Assembly (NCBI RefSeq): GCF_000971055.1
Contig: NZ_LARW01000071.1
Location: forward strand, 1-49,382
Length of the DNA stretch: 49,382 bases
Direction of reading: 5' to 3'
Source of the DNA: Sphingomonas sp. SRS2
GTDB taxonomy: Bacteria > Pseudomonadota > Alphaproteobacteria > Sphingomonadales > Sphingomonadaceae
The translations under genes were made by a program, and so were the position numbers. The notes under the pieces were generated by a model. The model was not told the origin of the DNA and made no database searches. It was given only the letters and a program-made list of their open reading frames with translations. Of this stretch, positions 1 through 8,749 are shown piece by piece; position 1 is the stretch's first letter; each line of letters begins with the position of its first letter.

Positions 1-96
1 CTCCCGGATTGGAAGGGGGACTGGAAGATGGTGGGGTGGGCAGGCGGCTGGGGGGCCTCGATGCCGCCTGACGCTTGGGGAGCTGAGCCCACCCCG

Positions 97-113
97 TCCC
101 CCTCAAAGGGGGA
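97..113. terminator. Hairpin downstream of the autotransporter gene
   Basis: Perfect 7-bp arms (TCCCCCT and AGGGGGA) with a 3-nt loop lie 14 bp past the autotransporter stop codon on the minus strand. There is no clear T-tract, so factor-independent termination is uncertain. It could also be part of a G-rich intergenic repeat, since the first 95 bases are C/G-run-rich and hold no gene that I can support. Confidence 0.35.
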
Positions 114-126
114 TGAGGTTAGAGGA

Positions 127-3100
127 TCACAAGCCGACCATCAGGCTGGCGCGAAGCGACAGGGCGGCGCGGCCCTGCTGTTCCTCGGCGCCCGCCTCCG
201 CGCCGATGCGGAAGCCGTTGCCGCCGCCGGCCACGCGCAGCTTGCCGACCCAGCCGTTGGTGCGCTGTTCGGGATCGAGGGTGAAGTCCGCGCCGCCGGT
301 GAAGTGCGCGGTGGTCGACCCGAGCGATCCGCCGACCAGCTGACGCCGACCGCCTTCGAGCTCGACGCGGAACCAGCCCGAATCCTCGTTATAGCCGCCG
401 AAGTCGAAGCCCGCCGCGACGGTGCCGGTCAGCGCCAGCTCGTCGCTCTTGCGGCCGTCGACGATCAGGTTGAACGCATCGCCGCCGCCGGTCTCGGTAT
501 AGGCCTTCTCCTTGAGGCGGTAATAGTCGACCGCGCCGGCCGGGCGCAGGCTGAACGACCCCATCTGGATCGTGTAGGACGCGCCCGCCGCCGCCGAGAC
601 GACGGTGCCGGTCCAGTTGCCCCTGGCGCGGCGCTCGACATTCTCGTTGCCCGCCGCGGTGCCGGTGAAGACGCGCTTGCCCTTGAAATCGACATGCGCC
701 CAGGAACCGCGCGTCCAGCCCTGGACCGGACCCCAATTACCGCGCCAGTAAGCCGCGACTTCATATTGGCCCGCATCGACGCTGTTGTCGGTGCCGCCAT
801 CGGCGTCCTTGCCGGCCAGATAGGCGAGCGACAGGCCGACATTACCGAGCCCGGTCTTATACTCCGCGCCGGTCGCGATGCCCCAGCCGGTGATGTCGTA
901 GGAGGCGGTGTCGCCGATGCTCTTAGAGGTGCCCCAGCCGACCTGCTGAATCCAGTAGCCCCAATTGCCCTGGTCGGCGAAGGGGGCGTCGGGATCGGCG
1001 AGGAAGCTGGCGGTGGCGCGCGAGCCCATCGTCACCGTCTCGAACGCGCCGCCGGCATGATCGGGCAGCATCTGGCGGAGCTGGCGGCGAAAGGCGTCGC
1101 CGTCGCTCTGGGCCAGATAGACCGCGCCGACCTTCGCGTCCTTGCCGAGCGCGGCGTAGATCGCTTCATAGGCCGAGGCCTGCGAGCGGTTGAGCCCAAG
1201 CTCCGTCGTGGTCTTGCGCGCGACGGTGACGGCGATCTCGGTCGGCGCGGTCGAGGTCACGGTGCCCTTGAACATGAAGGGCAGCACCGCGCTTTCGGCC
1301 ATGATCGGCGTCGGCAGGCTGACCGAGCCTGCCTTGACGAAGGTGTAGGTGCCTTCCGCCCCGCTCAGTGCGCTGAGATTGACGATCACCTTCGCGCCGC
1401 CCGCGATGCTGGCGTTGCCGGCGACCTGATAGAGCGTGTTGGTGCGGGTCGCGGTGTCGACGCTGACGACGAGCGTGCTGCCCCCGGCGACTGCGAGCGA
1501 TGCGATCGACGCGGTGGTCTTGCCGATGTCGAGCGTGCCGCCGGCGACCGTGACGGCGGTTCCCTGCGCGTTGGTCAGCGCGCCCTTATACTTCGCCGAT
1601 CCTGTGAGGTTCAGCTTGTCCGCGCCGCCGCCGAAATTGATGTCGCCGGCATAGGTGGAGGCTCCGCCCAACGTGACGATGTCGTTGCCCGCGCCGAAGA
1701 CCGCCTTGCCCGCATAGGCGGCGTCGCCCGAGAGCAGGAGCTGGTTCGCGCCGCCACCGAAGCTGGTGTCGCCGGCCATGCTGCCGTCGGCGATGTCGAA
1801 TATGTCGTTGCCGTTGCCGAAGCGCACGTCGCCGGTGATCGAGGGGGCGGCGACGCCGCTGGCGACGACCGTCTGGCCCACCCGCGTGCCGGTGCTGTTC
1901 GCGCTCAGGTCGATCGCGATATTGTTGCCCGCCGATGCGCCGGTCGCGGAGATGACGCCGCTGTTGTTGATCAGGTCGACCTCACCCGAACGGTCGAGGA
2001 TCGCGACGGCGCTCGCGCCGTTGGCCGAGGCGGTGCCGCCCGCGGTCGCCTTGATCGTGCCGCTGTTGGCGATCTCGGTGGTGAAGCCGCCCGCATCGAT
2101 CTGCATCGCCACGGTGCGCGCGTTGGCGGTGTTGCTGCCGAGCGCCTGGACGACGCCGGAGACCTTGACGACGGGGACCGATGCGCCGCTGCCGATGCGC
2201 ATGCCGGTCGCGCTCGCGCCGGTCGCGGTGACGGTGCCCTTGACGCTCATGCCGCCGGCGATCGTCACCGCCTGGCCGAGGCCGCCGATGACGAGGCCGT
2301 TGCCGTTGACGCCAGGATAGGTGCCCGCGCCGCTGACCGTGCCCTCGATGACGAGGCCGTGGCCGTCGCCATTGCCGCCGACCGCGCCGAGCGCGACCGT
2401 GCGGGTCGACGAGCCGATCTCCAGGCCGGCAGCCGATCCGAAGGAGGCGATGTTGCCGGTGCCTTCCTTGGCGTCCTCGATGCCGTCCTTGTCCTCGTCA
2501 TTGTCGGTGGTGCTGGCATCCTTCGGTGGGACCGCGACGATCACGCCGCCCGCGACATTGCCGGCGATGCGCACGGCGGGGCCGCCCTGAAGCAGATCGT
2601 CGGCGTCGAGCTTCGACGTGTCGGTGGGAACGGTGGTGGTGCGGTAGCCGGTCGAGCTGATCGAACCCTGAAGGACGAGCGCACCGCCGATATTGCCCTC
2701 GACCGAGACGGCGGTTGCGGCCTGGCCAGTCGCGGTGACGGTTCCGGCGATGCGCACCGCGCCGCTCACGTCGCCGGTGCGGACGCCGACCGAGCGATCG
2801 CCGGTGACGGCGACGGTGCCGTCCTGGGTCAGCCTGCCGGTGAGCGGACCGCCCAGCTGGATGCCTGCGGAATCATTGCCCTCGATCGTAATCGCGCCGC
2901 TGTTGACGACGTCGCCGGTGAAGGCACCGGCGGTGCGGATGCCGAAGCGCCCGGATCCGGTGGCGAGCGGTCCGTCGAGATCGCCGTCCTTGTCGGCATC
3001 GGCCGGGGCATAGGTCTCGTCGAGGATGATCTTGCCGCTCGCGGCGTTGGTGATCGCGCCGGTGACGCCGGCCTGGCCGAGAATCCCGGTCGAATTGTCG

Positions 3101-3342
3101 AGATTGCCATATTGGATCGTGCCCTCGTTGATCACCTTGTTGCTGGTGTCGAGGATCACCGCGCTGCCCGCGATGGTGGGGACGACCGAACCGGCCGAGG
3201 TGATCTTGATATCGTCGGCGGCGCCCGCCTTGATCGTCGCGGTACGGATCGTCGCGGTGCGCTTGTCGGTCACGGTGGTTTCGGCATGGGCCGGCACGGC
3301 GATGATCGCGGCAAGGCAGGTGGTGGCAAGCAGATGGCGCAT
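127..3342 (-). CDS. Autotransporter outer-membrane protein (type V secretion)
   Basis: 1071-aa surface protein. The first about 20 residues (MRHLL...VPAHA) form a Sec signal peptide. Residues about 21-790 are a passenger of short Gly/Ala/Thr/Val repeats of the 'AGT/GTVTATG' type expected for a beta-helix. The last about 270 residues, starting near 'NWGYWIQQVGWG', alternate aromatic and polar residues like an autotransporter beta-barrel. ATG at 3342 is preferred over the in-frame start 45 bases upstream because it begins the signal peptide and has AAGGGAA upstream. Two acidic loops in the passenger (DADKDGDLDG and DEDKDGIEDA) resemble calcium-binding loops. The last residue is Leu rather than the usual Phe/Trp. 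The ligand or adhesion target cannot be told. It follows the FecIR/TonB-receptor genes on the same strand but is separated from them by a repeat pair, so it is probably transcribed separately. Confidence 0.85.
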   Translation of the reverse strand: MRHLLATTCLAAIIAVPAHAETTVTDKRTATIRTATIKAGAADDIKITSAGSVVPTIAGSAVILDTSNKVINEGTIQYGNLDNSTGILGQAGVTGAITNAASGKIILDETYAPADADKDGDLDGPLATGSGRFGIRTAGAFTGDVVNSGAITIEGNDSAGIQLGGPLTGRLTQDGTVAVTGDRSVGVRTGDVSGAVRIAGTVTATGQAATAVSVEGNIGGALVLQGSISSTGYRTTTVPTDTSKLDADDLLQGGPAVRIAGNVAGGVIVAVPPKDASTTDNDEDKDGIEDAKEGTGNIASFGSAAGLEIGSSTRTVALGAVGGNGDGHGLVIEGTVSGAGTYPGVNGNGLVIGGLGQAVTIAGGMSVKGTVTATGASATGMRIGSGASVPVVKVSGVVQALGSNTANARTVAMQIDAGGFTTEIANSGTIKATAGGTASANGASAVAILDRSGEVDLINNSGVISATGASAGNNIAIDLSANSTGTRVGQTVVASGVAAPSITGDVRFGNGNDIFDIADGSMAGDTSFGGGANQLLLSGDAAYAGKAVFGAGNDIVTLGGASTYAGDINFGGGADKLNLTGSAKYKGALTNAQGTAVTVAGGTLDIGKTTASIASLAVAGGSTLVVSVDTATRTNTLYQVAGNASIAGGAKVIVNLSALSGAEGTYTFVKAGSVSLPTPIMAESAVLPFMFKGTVTSTAPTEIAVTVARKTTTELGLNRSQASAYEAIYAALGKDAKVGAVYLAQSDGDAFRRQLRQMLPDHAGGAFETVTMGSRATASFLADPDAPFADQGNWGYWIQQVGWGTSKSIGDTASYDITGWGIATGAEYKTGLGNVGLSLAYLAGKDADGGTDNSVDAGQYEVAAYWRGNWGPVQGWTRGSWAHVDFKGKRVFTGTAAGNENVERRARGNWTGTVVSAAAGASYTIQMGSFSLRPAGAVDYYRLKEKAYTETGGGDAFNLIVDGRKSDELALTGTVAAGFDFGGYNEDSGWFRVELEGGRRQLVGGSLGSTTAHFTGGADFTLDPEQRTNGWVGKLRVAGGGNGFRIGAEAGAEEQQGRAALSLRASLMVGL

Positions 3343-3367
3343 CGGTAAGTCATTCCCTTTCGTGGCG

Positions 3368-3383
3368 GGGAGGTTTCCCTCCC
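3368..3383. other. Small hairpin in the autotransporter 5' leader
   Basis: GGGAGG and CCTCCC form a perfect 6-bp stem with a 4-nt loop about 25 bp upstream of the autotransporter start codon. It may shape the mRNA leader; no regulatory role can be shown from the sequence. Confidence 0.25.
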
Positions 3384-3443
3384 GCATGTCTGGGAAGACG
3401 GGGACGTTGGTGGGGAGCCTTGAAAAAACCGGATGAACCTTTT

Positions 3444-3526
3444 CGTCATTCCAGCGAAAGCTGGAATCTCAGGAGGTTGTCGGTGCGCAGGAGCCTCACG
3501 AGACCCCAGCCTTCGCTGGGGTGACG
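3444..3526. repeat. REP-like palindromic repeat pair
   Basis: Two 27-nt units face each other (3444-3470 and 3500-3526). Each folds on itself: TTCCAGC-GAAA-GCTGGAA in the left unit and CCCCAGC-CTTC-GCTGGGG in the right. The two units are also inverted copies of each other with five differences, and the differences keep the stems paired. They lie between the TonB-receptor stop and the autotransporter start. The core (CGTC, then a GC-rich stem around GCGAAGGC) resembles the repeat inside fdsB at 36128-36216, so both probably belong to one genomic family. It may also end transcription from the receptor gene. Confidence 0.75.
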
Positions 3527-3537
3527 CATATTCGGAT

Positions 3538-5952
3538 TTAGAAGGACGTATCCACGCCGAGGCGGATCGTGCGGGGTCGCAGCGGGGTGATCTGGCCGCC
3601 ACCGGTCGTCGCGAAGGGGGTGCCGAGCGCGAAGCGGTTGCCGATCGCGTCGGTCAGGTTGGTGACGCTGAGGCTGACGCCGAGATCGGGCCGGCCGATG
3701 CGCGCGGTGATCGCGGTATCGAGATAGTCGCCCTGCAGGTCGCCGAGGATCGGACCGATGCCGAGCCGCGACTTGCCGATATAGCGCGCCCAGCCATTGA
3801 CGCGGAATTCGAGCGCCGCGTTGATCGGCAGGCGATAGTCGACACCCAGGCGCGTCGTGAAGCGCGCGACGTTGGGGATGCGGGTCTGCCCGCCGGTCTT
3901 CGCGCCGGTGACGTCGCTGACCGGGGCCGCCGCAAGGGTGAGGAGCAGCGCGGCCGAGGGATCGGTCACGCGGCTGTCATTATAGGTCGCCGCGACATCG
4001 AGGGTGAGCCCGCGCAACGGCCGCCAGCCGATCGCCGCGCTCAGCGAATAGATGCGGCCGTCGCCGATATTGTCGGTGCTGGGCAGCCCGCCGGCATCGA
4101 TGAAGTCGGCCTGGATATTGTCCCAGCTGGTATAGGACAGGCTCAGCGACAGATCGACCGGATCGCGGCCGCGCGCGCCGTAGCGCAGGCCCGTCTCCAT
4201 CGTCGAAACCTTGTCGTTCCGGAAGCGGCGGACGAAGCCGCTTTCGACCGCGAGCCCGCCGGGCCGGAAGCCCTGCTGATAGCGGGCATAGACGAGCAGC
4301 CCGGGCACCAGCGCCGCCGATACCGAGGCGGAGGGGAGCAGCCGCTTCTCGGTACGGCTGGCGATGATCGCGGCGCGGGCGGCTTCGATCGCGGGCGAGA
4401 AGCTGGGCAGCGGATCGTCCGCGCCGCCGCCGAGCCGCGAGCGGGTGTAGCGCGCGCCGCCGGTCAGGGTCAGCCCGCGCACCGGCTCGACGCTAGCTTC
4501 GCCGTAGAGGGTGAGCTCGCGCATGCGGTTCGACACGCCGGTGACGGCGACGGGCATGCCTACCGGCCCCAGCGACCGTTCGAGATCGGTGCGGTTGCGG
4601 GTGTAGCTCGCCCCCAGCACCCAGCCATAGCCATTGCGGCTGGGCCGCCACAACCTGTTCTCGGTCGCGAACATATGGGTGGCGTTGCGCTGGCGGAACT
4701 GCCGCTCGCCGATAGCCGCCATCGTCGCGTCATAGCGTTCGTCGAGATGCTGGCGGATCAGCCCGGTCGACGACAGGAAGGAGATGTCGTCCCAGCGTTT
4801 TGTGACGACGACCTCGCCCAGAGCATAATCGGCGTCGAAGCCGCCGGGCAGCCGGCTGGCGCGGTTCAGCCCGCCCAGGTTGCTGTCGGCATATTGGCTG
4901 TCGCGGCCGTGATTGTCCTGATAGATCCCGCCGAGATCGACCGTCCAGCCATCGCCTGCATCGACGCGCAGCGTGGCTCGGCCCCCGGCGATGCGGGTGC
5001 GGTTGATGTCCTTTTTCCGCCGCCAGACATCGTCGATATAGCCGCCTTCGGTGATGCCATAGCCGACCGCGCGGATCGCGACCCGATCGCCCACCACCGG
5101 CAGGTTGATCATTCCGCCGAGATCGCCCGAAGGATCGCCATGTGCGGTGGCGGAGAGGCCGCCCGAGAGCGCGCCGGCGGTCTCGCCAAGCGTCGGCGCG
5201 TTGCGGACGATGCGGATTACCCCTCCGAGCGAGCCAGCGCCATATAGCGTGCCCTGCGGTCCCTCGAGAATCTCGACCGACTGGATGTCGTAGAGGCGCA
5301 GGTCCGGGTCGGGGGCGTTGTAGGTCAGCCGCATGTCGCCGAGATACTGGCCCACCGTCGCCTGGGTCGGCCCGGTAAAGCTCGAATCGGCGATGCCGCG
5401 AATGAACAATTTGTTGCGTCCCGCACCGAGATGGGTCGACGACAGGCTGGCCACCCGCGCGAGGATCGACTCCATTCCCTGCTCGCCGCCGAAGCTCAGG
5501 TCCGCGCCGTCGAGCAGGCTGACCGACCCGGCGAAGTCGCCCAGCCGGGTGTCGCGCTTCGACGCGGTGACGATGATCGCCTGACCCTCGTCATCGGCCT
5601 CGTTGATGATCTGCTGTTCGACTGTCGCCGCGGCCTTGCGGGCGGGCGCAGCAAGCGCGGCAGGGACGATGCGGAAGCTGTTGCCGCCGAGGCTGACGAG
5701 CCGACCGCGGCTGCCGCGCAGCAGCCGGCGCAGCGCATCCCCGGCGCTCATCCGGCCCCGGATCGCGCCGACCCGCATCGACCAGATCGTGCCGTCGGCG
5801 ACGCTGACGCTGGCCCCGCTCTGCGCCGCCAGGGCGGCGACCGCATCGCTGAGCTTGCCGGCAGGCAGATTGAGCGCCGCCGTCTCCACCGCATGAATCG
5901 GTGCGGCGGCGATAAGCAGCGATATGCTGGCGAGGGCGAAGCGCTGTCTCAC
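3538..5952 (-). CDS. TonB-dependent receptor with STN signalling domain (FecA-like)
   Basis: 804-aa outer-membrane receptor for energised uptake of an unknown ligand, probably a ferric siderophore-like compound given the FecI/FecR partners. A signal peptide (MRQRF...PIHA) is followed by an STN domain at about 25-95, which contacts FecR in the periplasm. A TonB-box-like IIVTASKR and a plug domain with EGPQGTLYGAGSLGG follow, then a 22-strand-type barrel ending in the outer-membrane signature Phe. I chose GTG at 5952 over the in-frame GTG at 5976. The later codon begins the signal peptide, and its GTGA overlaps the fecR stop TGA by 4 bp, a classic coupled arrangement. The STN domain marks it as a transducer as well as a transporter. 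Confidence 0.93.
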   Translation of the reverse strand: MRQRFALASISLLIAAAPIHAVETAALNLPAGKLSDAVAALAAQSGASVSVADGTIWSMRVGAIRGRMSAGDALRRLLRGSRGRLVSLGGNSFRIVPAALAAPARKAAATVEQQIINEADDEGQAIIVTASKRDTRLGDFAGSVSLLDGADLSFGGEQGMESILARVASLSSTHLGAGRNKLFIRGIADSSFTGPTQATVGQYLGDMRLTYNAPDPDLRLYDIQSVEILEGPQGTLYGAGSLGGVIRIVRNAPTLGETAGALSGGLSATAHGDPSGDLGGMINLPVVGDRVAIRAVGYGITEGGYIDDVWRRKKDINRTRIAGGRATLRVDAGDGWTVDLGGIYQDNHGRDSQYADSNLGGLNRASRLPGGFDADYALGEVVVTKRWDDISFLSSTGLIRQHLDERYDATMAAIGERQFRQRNATHMFATENRLWRPSRNGYGWVLGASYTRNRTDLERSLGPVGMPVAVTGVSNRMRELTLYGEASVEPVRGLTLTGGARYTRSRLGGGADDPLPSFSPAIEAARAAIIASRTEKRLLPSASVSAALVPGLLVYARYQQGFRPGGLAVESGFVRRFRNDKVSTMETGLRYGARGRDPVDLSLSLSYTSWDNIQADFIDAGGLPSTDNIGDGRIYSLSAAIGWRPLRGLTLDVAATYNDSRVTDPSAALLLTLAAAPVSDVTGAKTGGQTRIPNVARFTTRLGVDYRLPINAALEFRVNGWARYIGKSRLGIGPILGDLQGDYLDTAITARIGRPDLGVSLSVTNLTDAIGNRFALGTPFATTGGGQITPLRPRTIRLGVDTSF

Positions 5953-6881
5953 TGATGATGTGGTGCGAGAACCCACTCCTGCCCGCTCTTGCGGACATCG
6001 ACGTCGAGCAGCGGCGCGAGGCGGACGATGTCGTCGCCATCGGCGAGGCTGAGCACGCCGCGGAAGCGCTGCCCGGCGACGCGCGGATCGGCGCGCACCG
6101 TCTGGCCCGACCAGCGCGCCAGATCGGCCGCGACCTCGGCCATCGTCTGACCGTCATAGATCAGCCGCCCGTCCTTCCAGCCGGCCACCGCCGCCGGGGC
6201 GACCGTGCCCAGTGCGAGCTTCGTGTCGCCGTCGCGGGCTTGCAGCGTCTGGCCAGGATCGAGGCGCACCGCCTCGCTGTCGGGATTGTAGATCACCGCA
6301 CCCTCGGCGACCTGGACGGCGGTCGCGCCCTTTTCGCGCAGAACGTTGAAGCGGGTGCCGACATCGATCAGCGTCGCATCGCCGACCGCGACCTTAAAGG
6401 GTGCATCTTCGTTATGGATGACATCGAACAGCGCCTCGCCACGCTCGAGTACGGCATAGCGGGCGTCGCGGCGATTGAGCTTGATGCTGGTGCCGCCGTT
6501 GAGCGCGATCTTGCTGCCGTCTTCCAGAGTGATCGTGCGGCGCATGCCGGGCGCGGTCTCGATCTGGTAAAGCGACGGCTGGCGATCGATCATGCCGATG
6601 CCGACCAGCGCCGCGACCGAGGCTGCGATCGCACCGCCCAGCCACGCGCGGCGGGTGAGCGGCCTGCGCTCGGGCATCGCGATCAGCGGCCGGGGCGGGG
6701 CGGTCTTGAGCAGGTCGCCCATGTCCTCGTCCGCCGTGGCGAACCGGTGATAGACGTCGGCATGCGCGGGGTCGGCGGACAGCCAGGCCTCGAAATCCTC
6801 CCAGCCGTCAAAGCCGGGATCGCGCATGCGGATCACCCAGTCGAGCGCCGCGGTTTCCATATCGTCCCTATCCTCAGCCAT
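5949..6881 (-). CDS. FecR-family anti-sigma factor
   Basis: 310-aa inner-membrane regulator. The N-terminal about 80 residues are a FecR-type cytoplasmic segment (ALDWVIRMRDPGF..WLSADPAHADVY). One membrane helix follows at about 88-108 (WLGGAIAASVAALVGIGMI). The periplasmic FecR domain (ETAPGMRRTITLEDGSKIALN..) comes next, and the C-terminal part resembles the STN-like fold that meets the receptor. It lies 38 bp after the ECF sigma gene and overlaps the receptor gene by 4 bp. By family analogy it holds or activates the sigma factor according to receptor occupancy. A GGGAG ribosome site precedes the ATG. Confidence 0.92.
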   Translation of the reverse strand: MAEDRDDMETAALDWVIRMRDPGFDGWEDFEAWLSADPAHADVYHRFATADEDMGDLLKTAPPRPLIAMPERRPLTRRAWLGGAIAASVAALVGIGMIDRQPSLYQIETAPGMRRTITLEDGSKIALNGGTSIKLNRRDARYAVLERGEALFDVIHNEDAPFKVAVGDATLIDVGTRFNVLREKGATAVQVAEGAVIYNPDSEAVRLDPGQTLQARDGDTKLALGTVAPAAVAGWKDGRLIYDGQTMAEVAADLARWSGQTVRADPRVAGQRFRGVLSLADGDDIVRLAPLLDVDVRKSGQEWVLAPHHQ

Positions 6882-6919
6882 GAAAGCGGCTCCCGGAGTC
6901 AGTGACGGAGTCGATTGCG

Positions 6920-7432
6920 CTATCCCTCATCGAAACTCTTCCTCAGGTCGATCAGCGCGCGATAGGCGCGGCGCAGATCGCTTTCGACGGTGCTCAGGCT
7001 AACCCCGAACTCGGCGGCGATGTCGCGCTGGCCGACGCCGTCGATGCGGTGGCGGCGGAAGATCGCGGCGGGCCGCTCGCCCAGTTCGTCGAGCGCCGCC
7101 TGGGTGAGGCGTAGCTGTTCGCGCGCGATCAGACGGCGTTCGCTTGACGGATCGTCCGACCGGCCGGGCAGGGTCGTCGCCGCCTCGGTCCAGTCATGGT
7201 CGCGCTTGGTGGCCTGTTGCTGCGATCGGTAGCGGTCCAGCATCAGGTTGTTGGCGGCGCGATAGAGATAGGACAGCGGCTGCGCGATCGGGCCCGATCG
7301 CGCAGCCGACAGCTTGATCCACAATTCCTGCAACAGATCCTCGGCCGCGTCGCCCGCGCCATGCGCACGCAGGAAACCGAGCAGCCGGTCGCGGTTCGAC
7401 AGGAAGACGGCCTCGAGGCCGGTGCTGCTCAT
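6920..7432 (-). CDS. ECF RNA polymerase sigma factor (FecI-like)
   Basis: 170-aa sigma factor with region 2 (DAAEDLLQELWIKL..PLSYLYRAANNLMLDRYR) and region 4 (LDELGERPAAIFRRHRIDGVGQRDIAAEFGVSLSTVESDLRRAY). The frame stays open well upstream, but ATG at 7432 is the right start: it has a GAGGGG ribosome site and gives the standard family length. It heads the sigma / FecR / TonB-receptor operon and would direct transcription of the receptor when ligand is sensed. It is divergent from the ZntB-like transporter gene. Confidence 0.92.
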   Translation of the reverse strand: MSSTGLEAVFLSNRDRLLGFLRAHGAGDAAEDLLQELWIKLSAARSGPIAQPLSYLYRAANNLMLDRYRSQQQATKRDHDWTEAATTLPGRSDDPSSERRLIAREQLRLTQAALDELGERPAAIFRRHRIDGVGQRDIAAEFGVSLSTVESDLRRAYRALIDLRKSFDEG

Positions 7433-7696
7433 GTCCCCTCGCTCAACCCCTTTCGCGGCTTCGGTACCGCGGCGCTTTACACTCTGGGGCGTTGCCGTGC
7501 CAACCACTTCGTGGAGTTCGCAGCGCCCGTTGGTCCAGACGGGGACGAGTCCGAAAGTCCTTGGCCGGGCCGGTCGACATTCGACGATCCAGACATGGCT
7601 GAGCGCGGGCGCGGGAATGCCGACAGCGGGTGCGGTCGCAACAAAATTGTCATCAAGCGGGCCTAGCGCTGTCTTCTTTCGCCGGGCGTTGGGGCC

Positions 7697-8701
7697 ATGA
7701 TCCATATGACGCAGCCGCCACAGCGCTATCCGGCGGAGCCCGGCCTGATCTGGGGTTTCGATCTTGGCGATGGCGCGGCGCATCCGATCGAATATTGCGA
7801 CGGCGAAGGCGAAGGCTTTCGCTGGCTGCATCTCAGCCTTGCGCATCAGGGAACGACCGGCTGGCTCGACCGGCTGGATGCGCTGCCCGAGGATGTCCGC
7901 GACATGCTGCTGTCACCCGACAGCCATCAGCATGCGCTGGTCGACGATGGTGTGGTCGGCTGCGTCCTCCATGACTTCGAGCGTGATTTCGAGCAGACCG
8001 AAGCCGCCCGGACCGGGGCGCAGATCGGCGCGCTGCGCTTCGCGCTGATGCCGCGGCTGATGATCACCGCCCGGCTCCATCCGATCCGCTCGGCAGATAT
8101 CGTCCGGCACAAGCTGGCGCGGAGCGCGGGGATCGAGGAGCCCGCCGAGGCGCTCGAATTGCTGATCGGCACGATCGCCGGTGGGATCGCCGCCGTGGTC
8201 CGCGAACTTGGCCTCGACGTGCAGCGGATCGAGGACGCGCTGCTCGACGGGCGCGATCCGCCAACCGCACGCGACCTGATCGGCATTCGCCGCCGCCATG
8301 CCCGGGTTCATCGCATGCTCGACGGGCTGCGCGCGGTGTTCCGCCGTCTCGAAGGCGATGAGGACCTGCCCGGCGCGATGATCGCGACGGTCGAAAAGCT
8401 GTCGCAGCGCATCCAGGCGCTGGGCGCGGACTCGCTCGGCGTGCAGCGTCAGATCCTGCAACTGCGCGAGGAGATCGACATTCAGGTCGACCAGCGGACC
8501 AACCAGAACCTCTACATCCTGTCGATCATGACCGCGCTGCTGCTGCCCGCGACCTTCATCACCGGCCTGTTCGGGATGAACACCGGCGGGCTGCCCTGGG
8601 CGCAGAGCGGGCATGGCACGCTGCTGGCGACGATGCTCGCACTAGGCACAGCGGGGGCGACCTATATGTTCCTGCGCTTCATGGGGTTTATGCGCCGATA
8701 G
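7697..8701 (+). CDS. zntB: CorA/ZntB-family metal ion transporter
   Basis: 334-aa CorA-superfamily protein. A long acidic cytoplasmic N-terminal part with a coiled-coil-like stretch (residues about 190-265) is followed by two C-terminal membrane helices (about 270-292 and 302-325). The signature loop between them reads GMNTGGLPW, the ZntB-type form of the GMN motif. ZntB proteins move Zn2+, probably coupled to protons; the actual metal here is inferred from family. It is a single gene, convergent with the PPK2 gene. Confidence 0.88.
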   Translation: MIHMTQPPQRYPAEPGLIWGFDLGDGAAHPIEYCDGEGEGFRWLHLSLAHQGTTGWLDRLDALPEDVRDMLLSPDSHQHALVDDGVVGCVLHDFERDFEQTEAARTGAQIGALRFALMPRLMITARLHPIRSADIVRHKLARSAGIEEPAEALELLIGTIAGGIAAVVRELGLDVQRIEDALLDGRDPPTARDLIGIRRRHARVHRMLDGLRAVFRRLEGDEDLPGAMIATVEKLSQRIQALGADSLGVQRQILQLREEIDIQVDQRTNQNLYILSIMTALLLPATFITGLFGMNTGGLPWAQSGHGTLLATMLALGTAGATYMFLRFMGFMRR

Positions 8702-8732
8702 CTTTTGCGGACCGATCCGCCGCACATCGGCG
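8693..8732. terminator. Nested stem-loop between convergent genes
   Basis: CGCCGAT at 8693-8699 pairs with ATCGGCG at 8726-8732. A second stem, GCGGA (8707-8711) with TCCGC (8716-8720), lies inside. The structure spans the zntB stop and the gap before the convergent PPK2 stop, so it could serve as a bidirectional terminator. There is no strong T-run on either side. Confidence 0.35.
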
Positions 8733-8749
8733 TCATTGAATCCTACCCT

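Noticed and set aside
28-3348. 1106-codon open frame on the plus strand
   Set aside because: It lies antisense to the autotransporter. Its Arg/Ala/Gly/Asp-rich product has no domain, and high GC content keeps the opposite strand open.
6920-7846. Longer form of the sigma factor (308 codons)
   Set aside because: The upstream part has no sigma-like sequence, while ATG at 7432 has a GAGGGG ribosome site and gives normal family length.
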